Source: Eubacterium multiforme (GTDB lineage Bacteria; Bacillota; Clostridia; Clostridiales; Clostridiaceae). From it: a stretch of DNA of 64,000 bases. The position numbers and the translations under genes were made by a program. Positions 16,956 to 25,314 of the stretch are shown here, piece after piece (the first letter of the stretch is position 1; each line of letters begins with the position of its first letter). The DNA is taken from positions 1 to 64,000 of the forward strand of contig NZ_JAUSUF010000014.1 in assembly GCF_030813415.1 (NCBI RefSeq), written 5' to 3'. Under the pieces are notes generated by a model. The model was given only the letters and a program-made list of their open reading frames with translations. It searched no databases and was not told where the DNA came from.

Positions 16956-17906
16956 TTGAATAATAAAGAAAATTTGAATTTTATTGCAATAGATTTTGAG
17001 ACAGCAAATGAGAAAAGAAATAGTCCATGTTCCATTGGTATTGCTGTTGTAGAAAATGGGGAAATAATTAAAGAAATCCATTATTTAATAAAGCCTAAAG
17101 AAATGAGGTTTATGCCAATTAATATTGGTATTCATGGAATAAGACCTAAAATGGTTGAAAGTGAGCCAGAGTTTGATGAAATATGGAAAGAGATAAAAGG
17201 ATATTTTGATAAAAGTTTAGTAATAGCCCATAATGCATCCTTTGATATATCTGTTCTTAGAAATACTTTAAATCTTTATGGAATTACTATGCCAAACTTT
17301 GATTATATATGCACAATGAAGCTTGCAAGAAATTTTTATAAAAATCTTGAAAATGCTAAATTAAATACAGTAAATGATTTTTTAGGATATAAGTTTAATC
17401 ACCATGATGCTCTAGCTGATGCTTTAGCTTGTAGCAACATACTTATTAATATAGCAGAGGAATTAAAAAGTTATAATATTAAAGAAATATCAAAAAATTT
17501 AGGTGTAACAATTGGAAATGTTAATAGTGAAGGGTACAGACCTTCTTCAACTAGAGGAAGGATTTTAAAAGTATCAGATAGAAAAGCGTTAATAAGTAAG
17601 GAAAGTTTATTTGAAAATTTAAATTATGAAGCTTTTAAAGGGGAGGTTGTTGTATTTACAGGTGGACTATCTTCTATGACAAGAGATAAGGCAATGATGA
17701 TAGTTAGAAAACTTGGAGGGAATACTGGAAGTTCAGTAACTAGAAAAACAACTTGTTTAGTAACAAATATGAAAGATATAGAAAGTTTAGATAGAGATGA
17801 AATGAGTAACAAATTAAGAAGAGCTACTGATTTAAGAAAAAGTGGACAAGATATAAAGTTCTTAAATGAAGAAGAATTTTTAGAAAAGATGAAAAAAAGC
17901 ATTTAA
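16956..17906 (+). CDS. DEDDh exonuclease with C-terminal BRCT domain
   Basis: This 316-residue fusion has a DnaQ-like 3'-5' exonuclease domain (about 8-175): I-A-I-D13-F-E15-T as ExoI, H-N-A-S-F-D (about 93-98) as ExoII, and H-H-D-A-L-A-D with the DEDDh histidine and aspartate as ExoIII. A linker leads to a BRCT domain (about 225-312) with F-T-G-G, K-L-G-G-N-T-G-S-S-V-T-R-K-T and L-V-T-N. The same pairing occurs in DNA polymerase III epsilon-like proteins of Firmicutes, probably acting in DNA repair. TTG is the start codon, preceded by AGGAG. It is monocistronic. Confidence 0.9.
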   Translation: MNNKENLNFIAIDFETANEKRNSPCSIGIAVVENGEIIKEIHYLIKPKEMRFMPINIGIHGIRPKMVESEPEFDEIWKEIKGYFDKSLVIAHNASFDISVLRNTLNLYGITMPNFDYICTMKLARNFYKNLENAKLNTVNDFLGYKFNHHDALADALACSNILINIAEELKSYNIKEISKNLGVTIGNVNSEGYRPSSTRGRILKVSDRKALISKESLFENLNYEAFKGEVVVFTGGLSSMTRDKAMMIVRKLGGNTGSSVTRKTTCLVTNMKDIESLDRDEMSNKLRRATDLRKSGQDIKFLNEEEFLEKMKKSI

Positions 17907-18081
17907 AAAATAAAAAAGTTTGATATAATTGTAGTATTAAGCAAATTTAAATGTTTACATAAAGTGAATAAAATTTTAAAAATAATTATCTTCTAAGTAA
18001 TTTATACATATTTAATTTTAGTAATTATTACTTTAATTAAAAATTAAAAAAAATATATTTACAAAATGGGAGGAGATAATT

Positions 18082-18867
18082 ATGAATTTTAGAGAAAAAT
18101 ATGGACAGTGGGGAATTGTTTTAGGGGCTACAGAAGGCATCGGCAAGGCAGGTGCATTTGAACTTGCAAGAAGAGGCATGGATGTAATTTTAGTGGGAAG
18201 AAGAGAAGAAGCTTTAAAAAAATTAGCTGAAGAAATTAATAATGAAACAGGTAGAGAAATAAAAGTTTTAAGACAAGATTTATCTGAAGAGGATGCAGCA
18301 GAAAAAATAATTGCAGAAACTAAAGATTTAGATATGGGATTAATTGATTATGTTGCATGTTTACATTCTATGGGTGTTTATTCAAGTGTTGATTATAGCA
18401 AATATGAGCAAATGTATAGAGTTAATATAAGAACATTCTCAAAGTTATTACATCACTTTACAGGTTTATTTAAAGAAAGAGATAGAGGAGCTTTTATAAC
18501 AACAGGTTCTCTTTGTGGTTGGACATCTCTTCCATACTGTGCTGAATATGCAGCTCAAAAAGCATATATGATGACACTAACAGAAGGTGTAGCTTATGAA
18601 CTTAAAAATACAAATGTAGATGTATTATTACTTACAGCAGGATCTACAATAACTCCAACATGGCTAAAAAATAAACCATCAGATCCAAAGGAGGTTGCAG
18701 CAGCTATGTATCCAGAAGAAGTTGCTAAGGAAGGCTTTGATATGCTTGGAGTTAAAATGTCTTATTTAGTAGGTGAATTAAACAGAGAAAAACAAAAACA
18801 GAACATGGAAATGGATAGAGATGATTTAATTTGCAAACTAGGAAAAATGTTTGACCATATGGCTTAA
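18082..18867 (+). CDS. Short-chain dehydrogenase, probable 7beta-hydroxysteroid dehydrogenase-like
   Basis: This 261-residue SDR has the cofactor loop G-A-T-E-G-I-G (15-21), Arg40/Arg41 in V-G-R-R-E-E favouring NADP(H), and the catalytic set Ser143, Tyr156, Lys160 (Y-A-A-Q-K). The N-terminal wording (M-N-F-R-E-K-Y-G-Q-W-G-I) and the C-terminal D-D-L-I-C-K-L-G-K-M-F-D-H-M-A match what I remember of the Clostridium absonum/sardiniense 7beta-HSDH, which interconverts ursodeoxycholate-type bile acids and 7-oxo forms. No 7alpha-HSDH lies next to it. A different alcohol or oxoacyl substrate is possible. It is monocistronic with a strong GGGAGGAG site. Confidence 0.72.
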   Translation: MNFREKYGQWGIVLGATEGIGKAGAFELARRGMDVILVGRREEALKKLAEEINNETGREIKVLRQDLSEEDAAEKIIAETKDLDMGLIDYVACLHSMGVYSSVDYSKYEQMYRVNIRTFSKLLHHFTGLFKERDRGAFITTGSLCGWTSLPYCAEYAAQKAYMMTLTEGVAYELKNTNVDVLLLTAGSTITPTWLKNKPSDPKEVAAAMYPEEVAKEGFDMLGVKMSYLVGELNREKQKQNMEMDRDDLICKLGKMFDHMA

Positions 18868-18872
18868 ATATT

Positions 18873-18912
18873 AAAAAGAATTATACAGTGAAATGTATAA
18901 TTCTTTTTTTTC
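18873..18912 (+). terminator. Terminator after the SDR gene
   Basis: A perfect 15-bp AT-rich stem, AAAAAGAATTATACA/TGTATAATTCTTTTT, runs directly into a T-tract. Confidence 0.85.
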
Positions 18913-19033
18913 TGTATTTTATGTAAGAAAAACTATACCTTATGCAATCTATATTGTAATTAAAAATTTTAAATTATATAATTTAAATAACCTAGGATAC
19001 AAAATTTAGAAATTACACTGGTGGAGAGTATAA

Positions 19034-19741
19034 ATGATAAAAATTGGAATATGTGATGATGAAAAAAATATTATAGATAGAATAGAAAGCTATATAAATA
19101 ATTATAAAGATAAAACATTTAATATAATTACTTATAATAGTGGAGAAGAGCTTTTAAAGGAAAAAAGGTTTTTTGATGTAATATTTTTAGATATTGATAT
19201 GCCTAAGATAAATGGTCTTGAAACAGCAAAATTTATAAGGGAATATGATAAAAATGTAAAAATAATTTATGTAACAAGTTTTACTGAATATGTTAATTTA
19301 GCCTTTGGAGTACATGCTTTTGGATATTTAAATAAACCTATTAATGAAAAGGATATACATAAGCAATTAGATGAAGTTATTTCTTATTTAAGTGAAAAGA
19401 AAGAGGAAGAATTTATTGAGTTTGTTACTACAGAAGGCATTTTAAGATTAAGACCAAAGGATATATATTATTTTGAATATATAAATAGAAAAGTAAATAT
19501 TAAAACAAAGGATAAAGTTTATGTTTTAAAAGAAAGGATAACAAAGATTGCAGAAACTATGAGTAAATACAATTTTTTAATGCCTCATAAAAGTTTCACT
19601 GTTAACTTATTTTATGTAAAATCCATAAAAGGCTATGATATTTTTATGATGGATGGAAGTATAATTCCACTATCTCAAAAGAAGTCAGTAGAGTTTAGAG
19701 AAAAACTAAATATATTTTTAGAAAATTGTATTTTGCTTTAA
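19034..19741 (+). CDS. LytTR-family response regulator (AgrA/VirR-like)
   Basis: This 235-residue protein has an N-terminal receiver domain (1-115) with acidic D8/D9, phospho-acceptor D53 in F-L-D-I-D-M-P and K102 in L-N-K-P, followed by a LytTR DNA-binding domain (about 135-235) with L-R-P-K-D-I-Y-Y-F-E-Y, a central K-V-Y-V-L and F-L-M-P-H-K-S-F-T-V-N. Such regulators (AgrA, VirR) bind direct-repeat promoters and control peptide signalling, toxins or bacteriocins. The cognate kinase starts 15 bases downstream. No AgrB/AgrD genes are seen here. The target genes are not evident, though the two following genes are candidates. Confidence 0.9.
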   Translation: MIKIGICDDEKNIIDRIESYINNYKDKTFNIITYNSGEELLKEKRFFDVIFLDIDMPKINGLETAKFIREYDKNVKIIYVTSFTEYVNLAFGVHAFGYLNKPINEKDIHKQLDEVISYLSEKKEEEFIEFVTTEGILRLRPKDIYYFEYINRKVNIKTKDKVYVLKERITKIAETMSKYNFLMPHKSFTVNLFYVKSIKGYDIFMMDGSIIPLSQKKSVEFREKLNIFLENCILL

Positions 19742-19756
19742 AGGTAGGGTAAATTT

Positions 19757-21067
19757 ATGTTAAATAATTCTATACAAATTTTAGGACAAATAATAGCTAT
19801 TTTATTAGGATTCTTTTCTACTTATATAATATTTGATTTTATGAAAAGATTTAAAAGAAATATATATCATAAAAGGTATGTTTACATACTAGCTTATATA
19901 ATATTTACAGCAATTCTTTTTATAAGTAATATATTTTTTACTGGAACAATAAATTTAATTTTAAGTTTATTAGGAACAGTTATAATAGGACATTTTCTTT
20001 ATAATAATGAAAAAATATATATTTTATATTACAGCATATATGTAATGGTTTTATTTTCCTTCCAAATTATAGTGTCTGTAGTTTTTAATATAGCTTGTTA
20101 TTATTTTAATATTAATTTTTATAACATAGAGATTTATGGAATTACACTTTCTATAATAACTCAATTTACTTATTTAAGTGTTTCAAGGTTTTTTATAATA
20201 TGTTTTAAGAATAAAAATATAAAAAGAATAACAAAAATACAATACTTAAATTTCTTTGTACTACCTTTGTTTAGCATAATTTATATTAGTACTTTAATGA
20301 TGTACATTCAAACTTATATGTCTATAGAGGATTTGATTTTATTATTAATAAATATTTTATCTATTGTAGTTTTAAATCTTTTTATTACTAATATTTTTGA
20401 ATCTATATCAAAGAATAATGAACTTAAAAATAAAATAATGTTATATGAAGAGCAGTCTAAAATGCAATATGAATACTATAATTCACTAGAAAGTAAGTAT
20501 AGAAGTTCTAGAAAAACAATTCATGATATAAAAAATCATTTACAAACAATAGAGGATTTGTATAGGACAAATGAATATGAAAAGGGGAAAGAATATACAA
20601 AAGATATGTATTTACTTTTAGAAAAGTTTTCCCAAAAGAAATATACAAATAATAAAGTTTTAAATGTTATTATAAATGACAAGTTTTTAAAGGCTAAGGA
20701 TTATAATATAGAATTTATTTGTAAAATAGGTAATGTAAATTTAGATTTTATAAATGATATAGATTTAACTACAATTTTTGCAAACCTTTTAGATAATGCT
20801 ATAGATGAAACTAAAGAAATAAAAGATAGTAAGAACATAACATTAAAAATAGATAAGTTTAATGAGTTTATTGTAATTAATTTAATTAATTCATTAAATA
20901 GTAAACCTATAAAAGGAAAGAAGTTTTTTAAGACAACTAAAAAAGATCACAAAGGATTTGGACTTGAAAATGTAAGTATTACATTAGAGAAGTATGAAGG
21001 TAATATGAGAATTAATTATGATGAAGATAAGTTTAAAGTAAATATAATTATTCCAATTAATAATTAG
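19757..21067 (+). CDS. AgrC/VirS-like sensor histidine kinase (GHKL type)
   Basis: This 436-residue protein has six or seven N-terminal membrane helices (about 1-205), as in AgrC peptide-pheromone sensors, followed by a short coiled coil. The dimerisation/phospho-acceptor region has H256 in T-I-H-D-I-K-N-H-L, and the GHKL ATPase domain has the N-box F-A-N-L-L-D-N-A-I-D-E and G-box G-F-G-L-E-N-V. It phosphorylates the LytTR regulator encoded just upstream. The ligand is probably a peptide by family analogy but unknown. The next gene follows 12 bases later, suggesting a four-gene transcript with the protease-like and lipoprotein genes. Confidence 0.9.
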   Translation: MLNNSIQILGQIIAILLGFFSTYIIFDFMKRFKRNIYHKRYVYILAYIIFTAILFISNIFFTGTINLILSLLGTVIIGHFLYNNEKIYILYYSIYVMVLFSFQIIVSVVFNIACYYFNINFYNIEIYGITLSIITQFTYLSVSRFFIICFKNKNIKRITKIQYLNFFVLPLFSIIYISTLMMYIQTYMSIEDLILLLINILSIVVLNLFITNIFESISKNNELKNKIMLYEEQSKMQYEYYNSLESKYRSSRKTIHDIKNHLQTIEDLYRTNEYEKGKEYTKDMYLLLEKFSQKKYTNNKVLNVIINDKFLKAKDYNIEFICKIGNVNLDFINDIDLTTIFANLLDNAIDETKEIKDSKNITLKIDKFNEFIVINLINSLNSKPIKGKKFFKTTKKDHKGFGLENVSITLEKYEGNMRINYDEDKFKVNIIIPINN

Positions 21068-21079
21068 GAGTTTAATATT

Positions 21080-21847
21080 ATGAAATTTACAGCTTTAATG
21101 ATATGTTTTTTTATAAATATAATTATAAGTTTTGGAATTCCTATAGGTGCATTTATATATTTTATAGTAAAGAGGAAAAGGTGTATAAAGCCATTTATTG
21201 TAGGGATGATAGTATTTTTAATTACACAAGTATTTTTAAGAATACCACTACTTCAAAATGTTTTAGTAAATATGGATTGGTATAATAATTTATCCGTTTT
21301 TTATCCTGTTTTATATGCTTTATTTTTAGGTATTACAGCAGGGGTTTTTGAAGAAGGTGGTAGATATTTAGGATTTAAAATAGCTTTAAAAAATAATAGA
21401 AGATGGATAGATGGAATTGCTTTTGGATTTGGACATGGAGGAATAGAAGCTATACTTATTGTTGGATTATCTAGTATAAAAAATTTAATTACATTAATAT
21501 CTTTAAATAATGGAACTTATTTAGGGGGAAATGCTGAAAGTTTAAAATCATTATATTTAGAATTAAGCAATATAAATGTATTATTTGGAGGAATTGAAAG
21601 AATATCAGCAATTATAATTCATATAGGATTAACACTTATAGTTTTATATGGAATTAATAAAAAGCAAATTAGATATTTAATATTAGCAATAATAATACAT
21701 GGTGCTATAGACTTTATGTCAGGAATATTTGTAATGAGTGGAATGAATATAGTATTTAGTGAACTTTTCATTGGAACTTTTGCTTTAGGTCTATTAATTT
21801 TTACAATTAAGTCTAGAAAGTTATTTAAAAATTTAAAAATGTTTTAA
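21080..21847 (+). CDS. YhfC-family intramembrane metalloprotease-like protein
   Basis: This 255-residue protein has seven or so membrane helices. Conserved polar motifs inside helices are F-E-E-G-G-R-Y-L-G-F (about 90-99), G-H-G-G-I-E-A (about 116-122) and I-H-G-A-I-D-F (about 209-215). The glutamates and histidines are placed as in the YhfC family, related to the CPBP/CAAX-type metalloproteases. Proteases of this wider group often confer bacteriocin self-immunity or process peptides. Its position 12 bases after an AgrC-like kinase suggests a place in peptide sensing or immunity. Proteolysis is inferred from motifs only. Confidence 0.75.
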   Translation: MKFTALMICFFINIIISFGIPIGAFIYFIVKRKRCIKPFIVGMIVFLITQVFLRIPLLQNVLVNMDWYNNLSVFYPVLYALFLGITAGVFEEGGRYLGFKIALKNNRRWIDGIAFGFGHGGIEAILIVGLSSIKNLITLISLNNGTYLGGNAESLKSLYLELSNINVLFGGIERISAIIIHIGLTLIVLYGINKKQIRYLILAIIIHGAIDFMSGIFVMSGMNIVFSELFIGTFALGLLIFTIKSRKLFKNLKMF

Positions 21848-21945
21848 AAAACTGTTATTTTATATAAAATTTTAAATAAGGCTATGCTTTAGAGCAGTAT
21901 TGAGTTTAGATAGCCTTAAATGAATATTAAAGGGGTGTATTAATA

Positions 21946-22338
21946 ATGAAAAAATTTGTATCTATTTTAGCAATAATTTTTTGTGTAAGTCTATTTGTAG
22001 GGTGTGGTGCTTCAAAGTTAAGTTCTAATTATAGCGAAGACAAGTTAAAATCAGCATCAGAAGAGGTAATAACTAATTTAAATAATGGAAAATATAAAGA
22101 TGTAATTAATACTGGTAGTGATGAATTAAGGAAACAATTACCAGAGGCAAAACTAAAGGAAGCCTTTGAAGGAGTAAAAAATAAAGTTGGTAAGTATGAA
22201 AGTATAGAAAAGATGTCCTTTCAAGAAAAGGATGGTGTTGCTGTAGTTATAGCAATAGCTAAATATGAAAATGGAAAGGTTCAATTTACATTATCTTATG
22301 ATAAGGATATGAAACTAGTAGGAATTTATATGAAATAA
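21946..22338 (+). CDS. Lipoprotein with DUF3887-like domain
   Basis: This 130-residue exported lipoprotein has signal peptide M-K-K-F...S-L-F-V-G-C20-G with the lipobox cysteine at 20. The mature part is a small cystatin/NTF2-like domain (S-E-E-V-I-T-N-L-N-N-G-K-Y-K-D-V, then a G-K-Y-E-S turn and paired strands ending L-V-G-I-Y-M-K) of the kind annotated DUF3887. It lies about 100 bases after the YhfC-like gene with its own AAAGGGG site. DUF3887 domains recur next to YhfC or ABC genes in Firmicutes, but their role is unknown to me. Confidence 0.75.
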   Translation: MKKFVSILAIIFCVSLFVGCGASKLSSNYSEDKLKSASEEVITNLNNGKYKDVINTGSDELRKQLPEAKLKEAFEGVKNKVGKYESIEKMSFQEKDGVAVVIAIAKYENGKVQFTLSYDKDMKLVGIYMK

Positions 22339-22360
22339 AAATTTTATAAAGGATAAATAT

Positions 22361-22396
22361 ATAAGGAGATTGTAAGATTTGCAATCTCTTATTTTT
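22361..22396 (+). terminator. Terminator after the lipoprotein gene
   Basis: ATAAGGAGATTG pairs with CAATCTCTTAT (one bulged G), followed by ATTTTTA. Confidence 0.75.
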
Positions 22397-22539
22397 ATAA
22401 ATATTATTACTAAATTTAATAGGTAAAACATATTATAAAATGTATTGGCATTTATACTTAAATGTATGATAAAATAAGTTATATATGGAATAATCTGTTA
22501 GAGAAATTTTTATATGTGTGTTCAGGGGGATTAATCATT

Positions 22540-23922
22540 ATGAGAAAAAAGAATAGGACTAGAAAAGTTATGATAGGAGTTATAGTTTCCTTTTGCATTT
22601 TAATTGTTATATATTTTGGTATGTCCATATATTTTAAAAGTCATTTTTATTTTGGAACTAAAATAAATTCTATTAGTGTATCAGGTAAAACTGTGGAAGA
22701 GGCAAAAGAGAAGATGCTATCAGAAGCTAGTTTGTATAAGCTAGAATTAGAAGGAAGAGAAAATATGAAAGGAGAAATTAATGCCTCTAATATTAATTTA
22801 AAGTATGACTTAAATGAGGAGCTCTACAAGTTAAAGGATAATGAAAATCCTTTTGCTTGGATAATTAAAGTTTTCACTTCAAAAGATTATAAATTATCAA
22901 AAGTAGTTTCTTATGATGAAAATCTATTGAAAAAATCATTAAACAACTTAAGCTTTTTTAATGAAGATAATGTAGTTAAGCCAGAAAACCCTAAATTTAA
23001 GTATAAGGATAAAAGTTATGAAGTTATAGATGAAGTTATTGGAAATAAAGTCAATAAAGATATATTATATAAAAATGTATCTAACGCAATTATTAATGGT
23101 GATAAAAAATTAAATTTAGAAGAAAAAAATTGTTATGAAAATCCAAAATATACTTCAGGATCTGATGAAGTTAAGAAGGTTAAAGAAAATCTTAATAAAT
23201 ATGTATCAACTGAAGTTACTTATATAGTTCCCAATAATAAAGAAGTTTTAAATGGAGATACAATAAATAAGTGGCTTAAGGTAGATAAAAATTTAAAAAT
23301 AAAATTTGATGATAAAGAGATTAAAAATTATGTAGATTCTCTTGCAAGAAAATATAATACTTTTGGAAAAACTAGAGATTTTAAAACTTCATTAGGCACA
23401 ACTGTACAAGTTACTGGAGGAAATTATGGTTTTGCAATTGATACTTCAGAAGAGGTTAAAGATTTAATAGAAAATATTAAAAAGGGAGAAACTATAAGTA
23501 AAGAGCCTAATTATTTGCAAACAGCTCTATCAACTAATGTTAACGATATTGGAAATACTTATGTGGAAATAAATTTAACAAAACAACATATGTGGTTTTA
23601 TAAAGATGGTAAGCTTATGACTAATGGACAAATAGTTACTGGAGATGTAAGTAAAAATTATGGAACTCCAGCTGGAATTTATAGATTAACTTACAAACAA
23701 AGAAATGCAACTTTAAGAGGAGAAAATTATGAAACACCTGTTAGTTTTTGGATGCCTTTTAATGGAGGTATAGGAATTCACGATGCTGTTTGGAGAGGAT
23801 CTTTTGGAGGCAGCATTTACAGAACAAATGGATCTCATGGATGTATAAATACTCCATATAATGTAGCACAAATAATATTTAATAATATTGAGGAAGGTAC
23901 TCCTGTTATTTGTTATTTTTAG
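22540..23922 (+). CDS. L,D-transpeptidase with peptidoglycan-binding-like repeats (YkuD, ErfK type)
   Basis: This membrane-anchored cell-wall cross-linking enzyme has 460 residues. After a basic start (R-K-K-N-R-T-R-K) comes one signal-anchor helix (about 10-30). Two 'PG_binding_4'-like domains fill about 40-320. The C-terminal YkuD domain carries Y-V-E-I-N-L-T-K-Q-H-M-W-F-Y and the catalytic S-H-G-C-I-N-T-P with the acyl-accepting cysteine. It forms 3-3 peptide cross-links using meso-DAP stems. The ATG at 22540 with AGGGGG is preferred over an in-frame ATG at 22462 that would add an unlikely 26-residue lead. It is monocistronic. Confidence 0.9.
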   Translation: MRKKNRTRKVMIGVIVSFCILIVIYFGMSIYFKSHFYFGTKINSISVSGKTVEEAKEKMLSEASLYKLELEGRENMKGEINASNINLKYDLNEELYKLKDNENPFAWIIKVFTSKDYKLSKVVSYDENLLKKSLNNLSFFNEDNVVKPENPKFKYKDKSYEVIDEVIGNKVNKDILYKNVSNAIINGDKKLNLEEKNCYENPKYTSGSDEVKKVKENLNKYVSTEVTYIVPNNKEVLNGDTINKWLKVDKNLKIKFDDKEIKNYVDSLARKYNTFGKTRDFKTSLGTTVQVTGGNYGFAIDTSEEVKDLIENIKKGETISKEPNYLQTALSTNVNDIGNTYVEINLTKQHMWFYKDGKLMTNGQIVTGDVSKNYGTPAGIYRLTYKQRNATLRGENYETPVSFWMPFNGGIGIHDAVWRGSFGGSIYRTNGSHGCINTPYNVAQIIFNNIEEGTPVICYF

Positions 23923-23950
23923 TATAGGTATTATAAATTATTAAATAAAA

Positions 23951-23986
23951 AAAGGTTCTGCTTTTAGTAAAGTAGAACCTTTTTGT
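23951..23986. terminator. Bidirectional terminator
   Basis: A 14-bp stem AAAGGTTCTGCTTT/AAAGTAGAACCTTT has T-rich flanks on both strands. It lies between the L,D-transpeptidase and the small minus-strand ORF. Confidence 0.85.
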
Positions 23987-23988
23987 GT

Positions 23989-24144
23989 TTAATTTATATG
24001 TTCGCTTTGGAAGCCTTTACGTTTAATTGAATGTTTTTTATTAGTTCTATTATGATTTTTTCCTTCTTCACTAGTTATTGGAGTTTGATAATTACATTTT
24101 TCCATTCTAGCACTTTTATTATCTGGCTGACTATCTTTTGTCAT
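23989..24144 (-). CDS. Small basic hypothetical protein (51 aa)
   Basis: A 51-residue ORF on the minus strand starts at an ATG with an excellent ribosome site (GGAGGTG, seven bases away) and ends beside a bidirectional terminator. The peptide begins M-T-K-D-S-Q-P-D-N-K, is hydrophilic, rich in Lys, Asn and Ser, and ends K-R-K-G-F-Q-S-E-H-I-N. It has no signal peptide or membrane segment. It resembles small clostridial proteins of sporulating cells in size and composition, but I recognise no family. Confidence 0.6.
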   Translation of the reverse strand: MTKDSQPDNKSARMEKCNYQTPITSEEGKNHNRTNKKHSIKRKGFQSEHIN

Positions 24145-24215
24145 ATTTTCACCTCCACTAAGTATTAAACTTAGTATTTCTAGAAAAGAATAAAAAAATA
24201 CTTTAATAAATAAAA

Positions 24216-24764
24216 TTAGTCGTTAATTTTGTTTACTAAGAAAGCTACATTTTCAGAAAATCTTTCAACAGTAGAAATACCTTCTTCATCTTCTAAAGCA
24301 GTACCTTCTTTTCCTGCAAATACAATATTCCAATAAGTTGAACCTGGAACTATCATATCATTTGTAAGGTAGAACATCATCATTTCTTCAATAGAAGATG
24401 TAAGTCCTCCACGTCTAGCAACTGCTATTGGTCCTCCAACCATTCTTGACAAGAATCTTCCATTATCTTTAGAGGCCATTGCTATTCTTTGAAGTGCAAC
24501 CATAAGTTCACCTCTTACAGTTCCCCAGTATACAGGACCACCAACTATAAGACCTTGAGCATTTTTAATTTTTTCAATTATTTCATCAAATCCATCAGTA
24601 GATTTATCGCTGCTACTCATACAATCTTTTACATCTAATCCTGCTATAGAAACAACTTCAGCTTCTACTCCGTTTTTTCTTATAACATCTGCACATTTTT
24701 CTAAAGTAGTTACAGTATTTCCATTAGCATTTGGACTTCCACTTAATAATATTACTTTTTTCAT
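24216..24764 (-). CDS. NAD(P)H-dependent FMN reductase / flavodoxin-fold protein
   Basis: This 182-residue flavodoxin-like protein has the phosphate-binding loop L-S-G-S-P-N-A-N-G-N-T (7-17) for FMN and the second loop G-G-P-V-Y-W-G-T-V-R-G (about 76-86) typical of the iron-sulfur flavoprotein/NADPH-dependent FMN reductase group. Where iron-sulfur flavoproteins have a CxxCxxC cluster site, this one has only C48 in D-C-M-S-S-S-D, so it probably lacks the cluster. It is transcribed alone on the minus strand. The physiological substrate is unknown. Confidence 0.85.
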   Translation of the reverse strand: MKKVILLSGSPNANGNTVTTLEKCADVIRKNGVEAEVVSIAGLDVKDCMSSSDKSTDGFDEIIEKIKNAQGLIVGGPVYWGTVRGELMVALQRIAMASKDNGRFLSRMVGGPIAVARRGGLTSSIEEMMMFYLTNDMIVPGSTYWNIVFAGKEGTALEDEEGISTVERFSENVAFLVNKIND

Positions 24765-24888
24765 TTTAACATCACCTTTAATTATTAATATTTGTAAATT
24801 TTTCTATATTTAAATGGTAATCCATTAAAATTTTTATGTCAATAATTAAAGGATAAGCTTTAGTTCAGTATTTATTTTATATTTTTTA

Positions 24889-25035
24889 TTAGAAATGAGG
24901 ATTTATTTCTTCCCTTTGAATTCTTTTTAAATCTTTTAATCTTAAATGGGTTTTTTCCATAATTACATCAAAGGTTTCTCCAGCAATTATCATTTCCTTG
25001 GCAATATCATTTACTGATTTATTTTCATCTTTCAT
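24889..25035 (-). CDS. Small hypothetical protein (48 aa)
   Basis: A 48-residue minus-strand ORF lies in the 550-base gap before the AI-2E-like gene. Its ATG follows AGGAGG by eight bases. The peptide begins M-K-D-E-N-K-S-V-N-D-I-A-K-E and is amphipathic-helical throughout (I-I-A-G-E-T-F-D-V-I-M-E-K-T, L-R-L-K-D-L-K-R-I), ending I-N-P-H-F. No family is recognised. The rest of the gap (25036-25314) is AT-rich and holds only a likely promoter for the next gene. Confidence 0.6.
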   Translation of the reverse strand: MKDENKSVNDIAKEMIIAGETFDVIMEKTHLRLKDLKRIQREEINPHF

Positions 25036-25314
25036 TTGTATAAACCTCCTAATTAAAACTTATAATCAATATTTATTTTGCCATTATAACAATAAATGTA
25101 TTCATTAAGTAAAATAACTATTTTAAATTACCTAAAACTAGATTTTTATAGAAAATAAATCCTTTAAAAAGTATAGTTTTAATATTATATAAAGTTAAAA
25201 GAATTTTAAATTTTTATGAAATATATGCTATAATTAAAAGGGTAGAAATATAAAAAAAATTACCAATAAGAATAAAAATAAATGTGTCTTACAAAGTAAA
25301 ACAAGAGGTGAAAA

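Noticed and set aside
22462..22539. N-terminal extension of the anchored L,D-transpeptidase
   Set aside because: ATG 22540 with AGGGGG gives a normal basic signal-anchor. The extension lacks a ribosome site and overlaps the probable promoter.
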